A model generated the notes under the pieces. The model searched no databases and had not been told where the DNA came from. It saw nothing but the letters and a program-made list of their open reading frames with translations. A program made the translations under genes and the position numbers. From NCBI GenBank assembly GCA_008973525.1, contig WACJ01000184.1, positions 558,001 through 622,000 on the forward strand: a stretch of 64,000 bases of DNA, given 5' to 3'. Shown here piece by piece: positions 11,672 to 22,953 of this stretch (its first letter is position 1; each line of letters begins with the position of its first letter). The DNA is from Stenopsyche tienmushanensis. Taxonomy: Eukaryota > Arthropoda > Insecta > Trichoptera > Stenopsychidae.

Positions 11672-12530
11672 GTATTTCTGGATGAACAAATATATCCTCG
11701 AGGAATCCGCACCATCCATAACGGTTATAAATTCACAAGGAAAATATGGTTAATCGCATTTAGGCGCCATACGTCTGCACAAATTATTTGTCATGCTCAC
11801 CCGACAGGAAACAATGATTGACCTGCAAATACGAAATTTGTCGAGAGCTCGTTCGTCTTCCATTTTAACACGCCAAAGAACTGTTCTGCCCATTAGCAGA
11901 TTGCCAGTATTGATTACGGCCGACTTGCAGACGAGAAGACTAAATTGGTCGTTGGATTTATACGAAGACATCCAGAGATTTACGCGATGCTGTTCGAGAT
12001 CAAAGCAAAAATGTGATGGATGAATTTTTTGACGCTCAAAGCAACCCTTGAATTTTTTTTTCATTAGCTGATGAACCATAAGCGCTCTTTGTTCGTCGAC
12101 GGATAATTTTAATAGATCATGAAAAATATTTTGATTTTATCCGAGATAAGGTCACACAGTTGATTGTATAATTCGTTTTGGATGTAAAGAATAACAAAAA
12201 GGTCGATCGGAATTGTTATTTGAACCGTATTTTCCATAGACGAGTTTTGACCTTTTTCGTTGTGTAAGTGTTTGTAAATTAATTTCAAATTATATTATTT
12301 ACGCATGTATAATTCATTGAGTGTGGGCGATTTGACGAAAAAGCTTAAAAAATATTTTTATTAAATCAATTCAGACATAAATATTCAATTGGCATGGCCG
12401 ATCGGAATATTCTTAGAATAAAGGCGATAACACTTTGAGTTAATAAATTTGGACAAACTAACGAGTTGGATAGCGCTCACGAATCTGTCATACGATAAAA
12501 TGGAGAATCACAAGATAAACTAGCAAATTC
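11672..12530. other. No recognisable gene; overlapping ORFs on both strands
   Basis: Frames at 11793-12023 (+) and 11750-12079 (-) overlap almost completely and neither resembles a known family. The rest is AT-rich and featureless. Confidence 0.45.
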
Positions 12531-12534
12531 GATT

Positions 12535-12666
12535 GTTCGTGTTGTCTTGAGAACAGCCGTTTGTTTTGATAATTAAGATACTCGCATCATTCTTATCGTT
12601 GATAAATCTTGTTATTCTTCCTAGACTGCTCTGGAGTGGCGTCATTAGCCGAGTTTCACCACTCCT
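12535..12666 (-). pseudogene. Copy 3 of the 44-codon family, start codon lost
   Basis: The 132 bases align to copies 1 and 2 with no insertion, deletion or internal stop, ending in the same CSQDNTN, but the shared ATG is AGG here. Like copy 2 it lacks the GTAAGT donor after the last shared codon. In the upstream part, SVVQQFL matches SVVQLF of the other copies. It is either a pseudogene or an internal exon that never needed the ATG. The flanks match copy 2 up to about 12810. Confidence 0.5.
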
Positions 12667-12829
12667 ATGCAAAATCTACTCCATCAGAAGTAAAAGTCCT
12701 TTTTTTTCGCAACACATTAATAGTCAAAAATTGCTGAACAACAGAAAGCAGATGACATGCATGTTAAACATTAAAACATATTCCGAAGAAATGAACGAAT
12801 ATTACACAAAATCAAATTTTCCTCGTAAT

Positions 12830-14540
12830 TAATAAGTTTGAATTTTGCTAACGTTTCTTGAACTATCTGCGTAGAATGGATAAGAACGGAAATTCCAGAA
12901 ATAAAAAATATTTATCAACATGTCGATCTTCAAATACGATTTTAAATCATTGCATTTTTTTTTCGGCTACGATTTTGGCATCCCCTGAAAATAGACGGTC
13001 AATGGCAACAAAAGCTTCCATTAAAAATCCAAAATACTTGTCGTAATTTTGAGCATAGGATGATGAGGATGGTTCGAGCGTAGGTCGGAATGTTTCGTGG
13101 GCAACTGGAATGCTTTCTGGGATGAGCAACATCTGGTCTTCTTTTCGGTATTACAAACAACCAGACTACAATTATAGAACAACCAGCATTGTAATTGCAT
13201 TCCAGATATAATTATTCCTTAAGCGCTCAGCGCCGGAAACCTGTTGCTCAATCGCTCATTGGAACCATCAGCAAAGGACTTATCGATTTTTTGTTGTTGT
13301 TGAACATTAGAGATGGATTTCCAAGCATCCCACGTTATCTACACTGTTGTTCCCGTGAATTTAAATCTCAATATAAACATTTACAGGAAGCAGCTTTTAT
13401 TACCCGATAGTTTGAATCAATCATACACAGTTCTATTTTCTACGCCGTCGGGTTTCACGTGGGCGTACGCGTCTTTGCTTAGAACCACTAACAGATGCAA
13501 AATACCACTGGAAGGTTTAACGTCTATTGGCTGTGCACTCATTCAATATTATATTTTTCTGCAGACTCGTTCTGAAAATAGCAATATAATCCATATTTAA
13601 TCTTTCGACCGTGAAAAGACGTGGGCGTCTCGAAAACAATCCAATCTTTTTGCTATATTGATACGCTAAAATGATAATTAGAATGATACATTTTATATTC
13701 CATGGCGTATTTTTAGCATACAAAAAAAAGCAATCACGTAGACGTTTTATGTTTTTAAAATTTGAATCCATTTATCAACCCCAAAAACTCAATAAATCAA
13801 ATGGATATGATATCTAAATTTGATTTAATTTTCACAGGGATTGATCAATTTCACATCGTATATTAATGTTGGTGATTCTTTTTAAATACGTCCAGTTATA
13901 TCTGAGGGTTAAAATTATACATATCCAGTTTTTATTTCATACCAGACTCCCACGGTAGCGAAATTTATCCATCCTTGAAAAATTTATGGATTTGCGTACA
14001 AATTACAGCTTACTTTCATCTTGCATTTGTAAATTTACAACTTGCTATTTTTATATTGAGTTGGCATGTATTAAATAAGCATATGCAGAAATAAAATCAT
14101 TTTCTTCAAGGTTAATAAAATGAATTATGAACATTAATGTCAAAATTAAACTATTTTCAAGTATTTATAAGTGTGTAGACATTAAAATTTTATTGTAATG
14201 TATTTAAAATTAAATTCTAAGAACGGATGCATAGAAATTCTTGAATGGATAGAGAAATAAGAAAATGTAGAGAACGTAAGCGGACCAACAAAATAAGAGA
14301 CGTAGAATATCTTAGTCACATAATGAAGCCCAAGATATATTTTGTTAGCCAAATAAAAACGTTGTGGATGATTTGGATGGAAAAAGAAGCGACGATTATT
14401 GAAATGTGTTTGAGAAATATAAATAATGTCTGTCTGTAAATGTTTTCATAAATTATTTGCGTGTACCATACGTGATTTTTTATTGGTCATATCTGTAAAG
14501 TTTCTTTAAATTTGAAGTAAACAAGGCAATAGAAGTGTTG
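12830..14540. other. No recognisable gene
   Basis: AT-rich DNA with short ORFs (for example 13313-13600 + and 13517-13771 -) that show no domain. No transposon end could be identified. Confidence 0.5.
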
Positions 14541-14550
14541 ATGTAGGAAT

Positions 14551-14870
14551 TTGTTAGCAAATAGGTCAAAAACGCACGTGCTGCAGACCGGAATGAAACC
14601 GAATAGTCGCAAGAGAGGTCACCGGAGCAAGATCCAGACTAGGAAGATCCATTCCCGCTTCCGAACGGCCTTCGCCTGGAATGGTTTGTTTAAACGAATC
14701 TTCGGGAATTTCTGCACGGCTCCAGTTCCGCGGGGTGCGATGACAGCCCAAAGGCTCCAATAAAAAATGTGTTGATGTCGAAAAAAATTGTTAAGCATCA
14801 TCGTCAGAGCGCCGGCGGGACGACCGGGATTTATTTTAGTCCCGGTAGACCGGAGATTTATTTTGGAACT
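14551..14870. other. GC-rich island with a short ORF and a stem-loop
   Basis: This stretch is much richer in G, C and CpG than its neighbours. It is open on the plus strand from 14551 to 14763 (70 codons, very basic, no recognised domain) and on the minus strand over almost the same span. Just after it, CCGGGA at 14824-14829 pairs with TCCCGG at 14840-14845 around a 10-base loop. The unit ACCGG(G/A)GATTTATTTT is roughly repeated in tandem. It could be a 5' exon or promoter region, or a piece of a GC-rich repeat. Confidence 0.25.
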
Positions 14871-15356
14871 TTGTCACTATGGCATTCATTGAATATTTGA
14901 CTGTTCATGAGATACATTACTCCCGACAAATACGGAAACGACTTGTCCGACGAAGATTACTCGGAAAAATCTCCCGGACGCTTGTTATGACACGATTGTT
15001 GTCGGGGAAGAATTGTGGACATCTTCGACCGTGATGGGTATTAGTTCCAACGAGTAAATCTTCACAAATTGCTGCGGATGATTAAGACGTCAACTTAATG
15101 TTGCCCCCGAAGACATTATGATATTCTCTACTATAACGAAATTTGATTTGTTGCCTGAGCACGTGCACAGTGGATTACTACATCATCTTCATCCCGATCG
15201 CTTTGGATTCTACATCTTGATCAATGTGTCTTCTGTAAGCCAAATTTTTGCTAACAAACCTAAATATTATTTTACCTTGAAATGATTATGAAATATGTTG
15301 CTATATAGATACTTAATGTAAACATTCGGATTTAAAACCTTGCTGTTAGAACGTTA

Positions 15357-15837
15357 TATACAGGATGTTTTGTACATAGACCGACAAAAATTTTAAGGGG
15401 TTATGGGCGTATTTTGCTACGTTTCAAGCATAGTATTGTCTCCAGATCTGACACCACTGGATTTATTTGCCCGAAAACCTGCCCTATCCCGTGGCTTGCA
15501 TGGTCTTCATATCTGACACCACTGGATTTATTTATCTAGGGACATGCAAAATAATTAAATTATACGAAAGAGGTGTCCATAAAATAAATCCTAATTGAAA
15601 AAATAATCATCGCTTTTGCAAAAATGAAAGAGAAAATGCTGCTTTTCTTAACCCTGACCCTGACAAACTGGTACTTCTTCAAATTTAACGAGTTATTGAA
15701 TGATTTGTATGATGTGTAACATAGATTTTTTTTAAAACTAAACTAAGTTCAAAATAGTTGTTAGTATTTCGATTAAAGGATTTAGATGTTGACATTTCGT
15801 TTGCACATTTTTTGTGACTTTGGAAGCTTTTGATTTA
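15357..15837. mobile_element. Transposon relic with SPDLTPLD motif, copy a
   Basis: It opens TATACAGGATGTTTTGTACA, the same end as the copies at 40263 and 44365. At about 15450 and 15510 the plus strand reads (S)PDLTPLD(L)F twice, the third-aspartate region typical of IS630/Tc1-mariner-type transposases of insects. The right part (CTGGTACTTCTTCAA, GAGTTATTGAATGATTTGTA, then AAACTAAACTAAGTTCAAAA) matches 45035-45222. Most of the coding region is missing, so this is a rearranged remnant. Confidence 0.6.
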
Positions 15838-15840
15838 ATA

Positions 15841-17860
15841 TTTTTGATCGATCATCTCAAACTCAAATTAAATCGAACTAAACCATCCACGATTCATTTG
15901 ATGCCTGATAAAATAGATATTTTATGCCCTAATCAAAAATATTTTGAATCAAAGCTATGGCTATCGTGAATCAGAGTGCTGTATAGGCTCATCGCGATGT
16001 CATAAAAATCTTCGATTCGTGCACAAAATGATGCATTTGGATTAAATTTGCATCCATATCTCCGCTTTACTTGTTTTACCTGCGTAGCACATATCCGCTT
16101 AGTCATTCGAGGGGTCCTTGTCTGCTCTTCTTTTGATTTATATGTTTTCCATGCCAAGCTCTCCAACAACATTCTTTATTTATTTTTAAGATATGCTAAA
16201 AATTCTTTGTTGCATTCGTCCATCCGACTATCGCACGTTCGTGCGTGAATCATGTAATAGTGACATGATTTCTTTGAATGGAGCTTAAAAGCTCGCGCGG
16301 TGGACGCCTTCGATGCGAATTGAATCATAAACATGGACTTTTATAATAGATCATGAGTTGTCTCGCGGGAATTGTTTCTTTGGATTCATTGAGATGTTTT
16401 TTTAAAAGAATGCTATTTACTTTGGTAGGAGATGCGATGATAGAGCCGCAGCGGAATGCGATGCTTTATGAGATGTTTTCAAAATACGATTGTTGTTTAT
16501 GCTGAAAATTTTCGCATGACGTATTTAAATATGTGCCCAATTAAAAGATCGATTTGTATTTCGTATTGTTGAGGTTTTATTGCTCCTCATTCGAGATCAA
16601 CAAGATTAACAGGTGCTTTTGCATTGCAAGTCCATAGAATAAAATTCGAGCGAGACTTGTAATTAGTGTCAGACTCTTTTAAAGTTTCGCAAGTTCCTCG
16701 ATAGTTTAGAGTTATGGAATGAATGCAGTTGCAAAATATAACAGACGACGAAGACATCTCATATATTCACGAACACTTTAGACGAAAATAAGTAGAAAAT
16801 AAAAATAAATACGAAGTTCGGGCATCGAAGGTGTGTCAAGTGTGACTTGAAGGATGCCAAACTATGGAAGAGCGTCATAATTAATGACCCGCGGACGACA
16901 CACTTTCCCAAACAAATAAACCATCGAAAAATTAACATATTTTCGCTATGGAAAATATTTTTTTTTGATAAAAAATACAGAAGCCGAGACAACTCTGATC
17001 CGGATTGATATGACAAATAAACGCTTTCAAACGCGAGGTTTAAATGCCGCCAATTATTCTTCTTATGCGCGATGCCGAAATGCATCTTTGCATTTCATTT
17101 GGTCCCGGTGGAGATAAATTGGTGGATATAAATTTGGGAAACATTGGAATTTTAACGATTATTATTTTTGATAAAAAACGTATGTACTTGAGAATAAATT
17201 TGTATCGTCAGTAATGGAAACGTCCATGATCCAATTATCGCTTCGTCAACCTTCCACAAGCATTTAACAGTTTGTCTTATTAATATAAATAAACTAAAAA
17301 AACACAAGCAACACCATTCAATCCTTTGACTTAATAATATGATTTTCGTGCAAAATAATACTGTCGATTTGATTTAAATTTGAAATTGTATTTATTTGAT
17401 TGTAGTATAATTTTGTAATAATTCGACAATCAATATTATTTTGTACGAATGAAAATAAGACCGAAATGCATTGTCTGAAATGTTTTTTGTATTGAGCTGT
17501 ACACGTTTCGACGTCCCTTATTTAATAACGCTCGTCCGCAAACCTTCAAGCATCATTCAGAGATCGATTGTGAAACGATCGTTTGATATTAGGCCAAATG
17601 ACATTATATCGTTTCCTAGTCAGAATGCATAGGACGAACGATTGAGGTTAAGATTTAACGACGAACAGGTGTACAGTCGGAAATCCTCATACAATACACA
17701 GTGCATATCTCACCTGTTTTTATCACTCGTCCTTACAAGCACAATAAATTATGCCGTGCTGCTGTCTCTGATAACGTCCATCACAGTTAAGTTTATCACT
17801 GCACAAATGTCCTTTTATTGTCTTTGAATCGCGTCGATTTTTCAATGAAAAATGCACGTT
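15841..17860. other. No recognisable gene
   Basis: AT-rich sequence with short ORFs on both strands (15933-16172 -, 16759-17085 -, 17642-17827 +) and no domain, repeat or transposon end that I recognise. Confidence 0.5.
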
Positions 17861-18090
17861 TACAGGCGCGCGGTGCCCGAAAGAATCGAAGGCCGACGTT
17901 GGGTGTCGGACTATGGATGCTCACTTGTCAATGGTCTACTTTGACAGGGGATGCTCACATTTCTCGGGTTAAGAATGTTACCACGAGCTTAACCGGGAGC
18001 AAACTGCCTAATGTGGGAGAGCTTCGGGTCTATTTATAAAGGCGTCGCCAAACGGCGCCTGCGCTTTTATTGGCGCCGCGGCGCCACACC
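17860..18090 (+). promoter_or_regulatory. GC-rich patch with TATA-type sequence and GGCGCC palindrome
   Basis: In this patch of raised GC, TATTTATAAAGGCG lies near 18031-18044 and is followed by CGGCGCC and then the perfect 14-base palindrome GGCGCCGCGGCGCC at 18072-18085. A 73-codon frame (17818-18039) overlaps it and has no recognised domain. The arrangement resembles a core promoter, but it could equally be a repeat edge. No gene could be identified downstream. Confidence 0.25.
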
Positions 18091-18129
18091 GCACCTATCA
18101 ACTCGCTTATCCTTTTTATTTAATCAATT

Positions 18130-18640
18130 ATCTATTAAAATATTATGAAATTTAAACGTAATAAGTCCTGTTACTCCTTTACTCGCAAAAACTAGGGTGG
18201 AGACATACGCGACGTTCAAGAAATGTATCTGAAAATCGCTTTAACCAACTGTTGTTTTGATTTCGGTTACGTTCCTAACATATCGGTTCGGTTACGTTTC
18301 AGTTCGAAGCCTTTAGCTCTCATAATGTTATGAATTGCAATTCAAGAATTGAAAAGCTTTATTTTTTACAGGTTTACGTTCAACGTTTGACGTGTTTAAA
18401 ATAATAAAGTAGATAACGAAAGATAATAATGTTATCGTTTTTCAGTTCTAGTATCCACGAATTCCACGTAGAAATGTAGATGTTTGTTGAAGTGAAACTT
18501 ATATAGGCAATAAGGCGTGTAAGTTTTCAAAATCCGATTTTTAGGCAAAAGTTGTAACCTCCACGTAACGGTTTTTCGATCCTAAAAATCCGGTTTTAAA
18601 TATATAAAATTAATTTTCGTTATCTAAGAATATGGACGAA
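18130..18640. repeat. hAT-like terminal fragments rich in CGGTT words
   Basis: ATCGGTTCGGTTACGTTTCA near 18283 and AACGGTTTTTCGATCC...AATCCGGTTTT near 18569-18597 resemble the subterminal regions of hAT elements full of CGGTTTT words, as also seen at 20490-20565, 55965-56050 and 57788-57885. No complete element can be delimited. Confidence 0.3.
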
Positions 18641-18932
18641 AAATTTTGAATCGTTCACTTGACAGTGTTAAATAGGAGATATTGGTCTTAGACATTCTGA
18701 AGCTTTTCGGTAATTAGGTATCGTCATAAAATGGCTTGAGAACCAAGAAAAATGTAATTCAGAATAGCTTATATATCTTTACCCTTGGCGGTCCTATGTC
18801 GAATCTGATTCGACATCGACTTTTGACGCGGGCTTTCGTGAACATATCTGATTATACTTACATATCGTATTCATATTATATTTTTGTGTGAAACTAATGG
18901 ACATACAAAATTATTTTTTTCTTAAAAATGTC

Positions 18933-19859
18933 TTAAGGCGTCTTCTCACTTTAGGCGCCTCAAAAATAGGCTATTTTCACGATTTTTTTTTCGGGGATTT
19001 TCGCTAAAAATTATGAGATAAAATGGATCTTATGTAATAAACACATCTTTCAAGTACATGAAAAAATTTATTTTTATTTTTTTGAACAATTATTATAATA
19101 AAACAGTAGCTTCGAAAAACCCGTGTAGAAATATTATGTTCGTGGCTTGTTGATGGTATCTCCGAGATGGGTTATTTGAAATAAAAAAATAAAACAGTTT
19201 TAGATTCAATATATTAGTGGCTATAGCGCATATCATCAGATTTTTGATATTTGCGAAAATAACAAAATGGCGCACGTTTTACAAAAAAGTAAAAAAAAGC
19301 GGTTTTTTTTGCAGTTTTTTGTAAAAAAAATTTACTTAAAATCAAAATTTCAAAAATCTGATGATATGGGCTATAGCCATAACTATGAAAAATATGTCAT
19401 TCAAATTTCATGACAATCGGCAGAATAGTTTCCGAAATTTCATCAACAAGCCACCGAAAAACCTAGTTTTGAGATAAACGCGTTTAAAGTTTTGGTTGCA
19501 GAAAAATTGCCCAGACACAGCTGTTGAAACACTCGTTGTTATTTTGGGTATTTCCTCCGAAGATCTTCATAAATTTGTTTCAAAACCTCGTGAACATCCT
19601 CAGCTAGAGCAGATGGATCTTTAAAAGTTTCTATCTGATTGTTTTTCCCCACTTTCTTGTACTTGCACCATAAGTCTGAACAATACGTATGCAGCCGGGT
19701 GCTCTCAGTTAGTCACCTAACGGTCGCCCAAAAATGTAGTTAGACTCGTCCGATCTTTATGAAATTTCGATATAACATTTTTGAAGATATGTACTTTCAA
19801 AATTTAAAATAAAATAAAAATCGATTTTTTTAAATTTGTAAAGTGAGAAGACGCCTTAA
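18933..19859. mobile_element. Kolobok/Mutator-like element with TTAA ends
   Basis: The left end TTAAGGCGTCTTCTCACTTT is matched by the exact reverse complement at 19839-19859, giving perfect 21-base ends including TTAA on both sides. A TTAA target and a transposase fragment with a TQNNNECFN-type motif (see 19490-19720) point to the Kolobok group or a close Mutator relative. The interior also holds a long imperfect palindrome: GGCTTGTTGATG near 19144 pairs with CATCAACAAGCC near 19441, and ATCATCAGATTTTTGA near 19231 pairs with TCAAAAATCTGATGAT near 19350. It is a deleted, nonautonomous copy. Confidence 0.6.
19490..19720 (-). pseudogene. Kolobok/Mutator-type transposase C-terminal fragment
   Basis: Read on the minus strand, one frame gives DLWCKYKKVGKNNQ...FKDPSALAEDVHEVLKQI followed by YEDLRRKYPK. 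A shifted frame continues GNTQNNNECFNSCVWAIF. The order WCKYQK, then a Leu-Pro-rich helix ending YEDLS, then GKTQN.NESFNS..W is characteristic of a transposase family common in arthropods and Hydra that I associate with Kolobok/Mutator-like elements. At least one frameshift and one stop separate the parts. The catalytic N-terminal two thirds are absent. Confidence 0.55.
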
Positions 19860-19956
19860 ATATTTAGGGATCTACTGGAACTTTTTTTTATATACCACAA
19901 AGGGCTAAGAGTAATCGCGATTTGACAGCTTCTAAAAGAGAGCTAGTTGTTTCAAT

Positions 19957-20200
19957 AAAAAAAAATTATATATGTATGTGTAAATCACAAATAAAAATGA
20001 TTGATGATATTTACAGAAAACATTATAATATAATCTATTTTGGCCAACAAATCTTTGTTTGAAAAATTAAGTTTCAAGAACGACATAAAATATTGGGATG
20101 GGGTCCGCAAAAAAATTGTTCAAGAGGGGGTCTGCGAAAAATATTTTGCTCAAGATCTGCCGACTACATAACTTAAAATCAGCTGATCGGGACTACTTTC
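19957..20200. other. Unidentified insertion within Tigger copy B
   Basis: Comparison with copy A (24275-24300, uninterrupted) shows about 245 extra bases here. They contain GCGAAAAATATTTTGCTCAA and other AT-rich sequence. No terminal inverted repeat or family could be assigned. Confidence 0.45.
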
Positions 20201-20237
20201 ATTTCCAATTAGGTCCGGATAATCGAGGTTCTAGTGT

Positions 20238-20405
20238 AATACATTAAGATTTGAAAAACTGTCTCTCAGAAATTGGTATAAAATGTAATATTATAAAAAA
20301 AACTGCAAAAAGGAAGATGAAAATAAAATGTTAAAGAATTTTAAGATTTCGTGCTAAAAGCTAAAATCATTTCAATTAATAGATTTATTGCAGATTTGGG
20401 TAATT
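20238..20405 (+). repeat. Flanking duplication shared with 24330-24535
   Basis: Directly after the Tigger right end, both copies continue with related sequence (ATACATTAAGA.TTGAAAAA, GTAATATTATA.AAAA, TTTAAGATTTCGTGC, and TTGCAGATTTGGGTAATTTA). The similarity therefore continues about 170 to 200 bases beyond the transposon terminus. Confidence 0.65.
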
Positions 20406-20489
20406 TATTTTAATTATATAATCAAAATTTTTATATAATTTTAGGTTATTAAAATATGAATATTTTTATATATTTCTTTAAACCGAAAG

Positions 20490-20565
20490 CCGATGGGAAC
20501 CGGTTTTATTCGAAAGTCAAAAACCGGTTTTCAAGAATGTCGGTTTTTGTATAAGCCCTAATAGT
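20490..20565. repeat. hAT-like terminal fragment with AACCGGTTTT words
   Basis: GGAACCGGTTTTATTCG, AAAACCGGTTTTCAAG and a terminal TTGTATAAGCCCTA resemble the end region of hAT elements of the TAGGGCTTATACAAAAACCG type. Only one end is evident. Confidence 0.35.
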
Positions 20566-20569
20566 CACG

Positions 20570-21600
20570 GTAGGGCAAATTGGATAAATTTGCAAAATGA
20601 TACTCCAACTAACAGTTGGGGGGAAAGAGAGGGAAAATCTTTTATATTCTTTACATGCCCGTCGCATGCATCAAAGATACGCTACGCGCATGCGCCATGC
20701 CGTCTGTTTATGCATAAACCACTAGACCAGTAGCGAGTCTATTTTATTATATATTACACAACGCACATTTTCATCTTTTTGCTAAAAATTTACGTTCACA
20801 AATTTAAAAAAAGGAATGCATAAAATCAACTTTTTCCGCACGAGAGTCTCATTGACAGTAATTTTAACATTTTTTATTATAAACGACGATTTAATTCTGA
20901 TGATACGTATACGCCAACAAAGGGCAAATATTAAATATTGGTTCCTTCACACTTTTCCCCTGTTAATAAAATTGTATCGGATATGTTAGGAACACACGGT
21001 GGTGTGTGTTTTCCCGGACATAGCAGTGCGGATGGCACTCAGTTGAATTTTCGGAATAGCCAAAAGAGATTGTCAAAATATTTCAAAATTTTCAGAAATG
21101 CGAATACAATTTTGTTTGCTTTTTATAGCCCTTTAGTACGAAATTTCATCTTGCGCAGGTTTCATCGAATTTTTAAGATTCAATCAAAAATTAACGATCG
21201 TTATTGCATTCACATGATGGTTTCCGTTGATTGAAACGCACCGAAATAATCACATTTCAGCTGAAAAAAGTATTTTTGATACGCTCTAATGATTATAAAT
21301 ATTAATCATTTTAATGTTTTTATATTCATTAGAATACGTACAAATCGGGATAAAGCCATCCCGATTTAAACTTAACATAAATATGCAAGTAATATATAAC
21401 AACATCATTTGGAAAATTAAATTTTCATCCAATCTCATAAAATTGAATGATCTGATAAGATGTTTTTTTAAAAACTGAATATCAAACATACGAATTTCCT
21501 TTTTTTCGCGTGCTTAGAAATACGAGAAAATCTGTTGCCAAATATATTTGTGCGCAGCGATATAAATGTTCGAGGAATTTTCAAATTTCAATTCAAACAT
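20570..21600. other. No recognisable gene
   Basis: A 98-codon frame at 20938-21234 (+) has no recognised domain. Nothing else stands out. Confidence 0.45.
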
Positions 21601-21602
21601 GA

Positions 21603-21698
21603 TACATCACTCAATAAGTTCGAATGATTCATTTGGGGTCATTTTTTCGCGAAAAATTACATTAAAAAAAACGTATGTATTTATTGAGTGATGTGTTA
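21603..21698. mobile_element. Miniature mariner element, about 96 bp
   Basis: The ends TACATCACTCAATAAG and TTTATTGAGTGATGTGTTA form an inverted repeat of about 15 bases with TA at the edge. The same end sequence (CTCAATAAGTTC / GAATTTATTGAGTGAT) bounds the mariner transposase relics at 26262 and 41968-41992, so this is a deletion derivative of that mariner family. Confidence 0.65.
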
Positions 21699-21699
21699 T

Positions 21700-22953
21700 A
21701 TAATTCCTACACAACAAATATTCAGAACCTTTGTTTTATGTATTTATTCCAAATATGGATAGTATTCTTCATGTTTTAAAGGATAAAGAGAAGAAAAAAA
21801 ACGCCGACATTAGTCTGTCGAAATGAATACAATGGTGCTCTATATCGACATCCTACGCTTTTCCGAGAAGTTCTAAATTTTCGTATCATTTTGCTTGTCC
21901 ACATTTTCCTATGCTTCATTTTCCTAGAACGAAAACGTCTGCATTAAGTTGATTACTTTTGGTATAAATTTCATACATATTACGAATTTCGACCTCAAAC
22001 TGCGTATGGATTAAATATAATAGACGTGAATATTCTTCGAAGTGAATGTTTTACGCAATGGTACATTTGTCGCAAAAACGTATAGGTCAAAAACACAAGA
22101 TTTTATTTTCTTTTCGACAATAAAACTTTATAAGGTCAAGATTACTCCGAAGATTACTTTTGCTGGAAAACATTTTGCAAATATCATTTTACTCGGAAAA
22201 GTAATATTCAATGGAACTGAAAATAATTGTTCATATTTTACATATTGAATCATTTTTTTTTCAATGTAACGACATATAAAATGTACGAAATAAAATTCCA
22301 CAATAAAAATAATTTGATAATTTAGTTTCAGTTGATAATTATCCTTTACTGTGAGATTCAACCCATGATTTATTGATATTTTCCAAACTAATTTGTCTTT
22401 TTAATGCATATATTGTTCATATTTATATTCCATAATAATCATATCCATCAATTCAATAAGTGAAGTCAATTGCAAGGGCGTTTATATTATGAGGCACATT
22501 ACAAAACATATTTTATATAACAAGGCATTCACGTGAGATATCTGCGGAAGATCTTATTTCGAATTATTATGTTACGCAACATTTCGATTAAAACTTGATT
22601 CGATTTAAATTCACCTGTAAATTTTACCTAGAAGATTTCTGAGCGATTCATCGAATTACCTTATGACATCCAATCTCTGATTCATATAAAATATCAAATT
22701 GGTTTCAAATATTAATACTTAAATTTTGTTGCATAATATTTCGCCTTTCGCGATGGCTTCATGTTTACTTGATGATTAAATTTATGCAATAATATACATC
22801 ATATAATACGATCCTAATATATATTGTATCATAAAAGGAATCCTATCCGACTCTTGTATAATTCAATATAAAATATCACCAAATGATGATGATTTATTTT
22901 TAAATTTGAATATGAAATTTTTAGAAACAAAATTGTACCGGGAAATTATTTTA
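21700..22953. other. No recognisable gene
   Basis: Very AT-rich sequence with overlapping ORFs at 22042-22248 (+) and 22128-22361 (-) and no family resemblance. Confidence 0.45.

Larger units (their letters stand above)
18782..19904. mobile_element. piggyBac-like element inserted in Tigger copy B
   Basis: It begins CCCTTGGCGGTCCTATG after TTTA (18778-18781) and ends, read inward from the right, as CCCTTTGTGGTATA before CTAA (19905-19908). CCCTT-(T)G-GG(T) ends next to a TTAA target are characteristic of piggyBac. Both flanking tetramers are one base from TTAA, and the uninterrupted relative at 24.24 kb reads CTGAAGAG at the same place, so the original site was probably CTTAAGAG. Its own sequence is only about 200 bases, since the Kolobok-like element fills the middle. 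Confidence 0.6.
18645..20237 (+). mobile_element. Tigger/pogo copy B, C-terminal half, split by nested insertions
   Basis: Pieces at 18645-18777, 19909-19956 and 20201-20237 are collinear with 24115-24329 of Tigger copy A. They code the transposase tail (ENQEKCNSE.LIYL, then the I.DLTASKR-like piece) and end in the terminal repeat GGATAATCGAGGTTCTAGTG + TA. The interruptions are a piggyBac-like element (18782-19904) and an unidentified insert (about 19957-20200). The left end and the DDE part are missing. Stops and frameshifts make it inactive. Confidence 0.7.
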
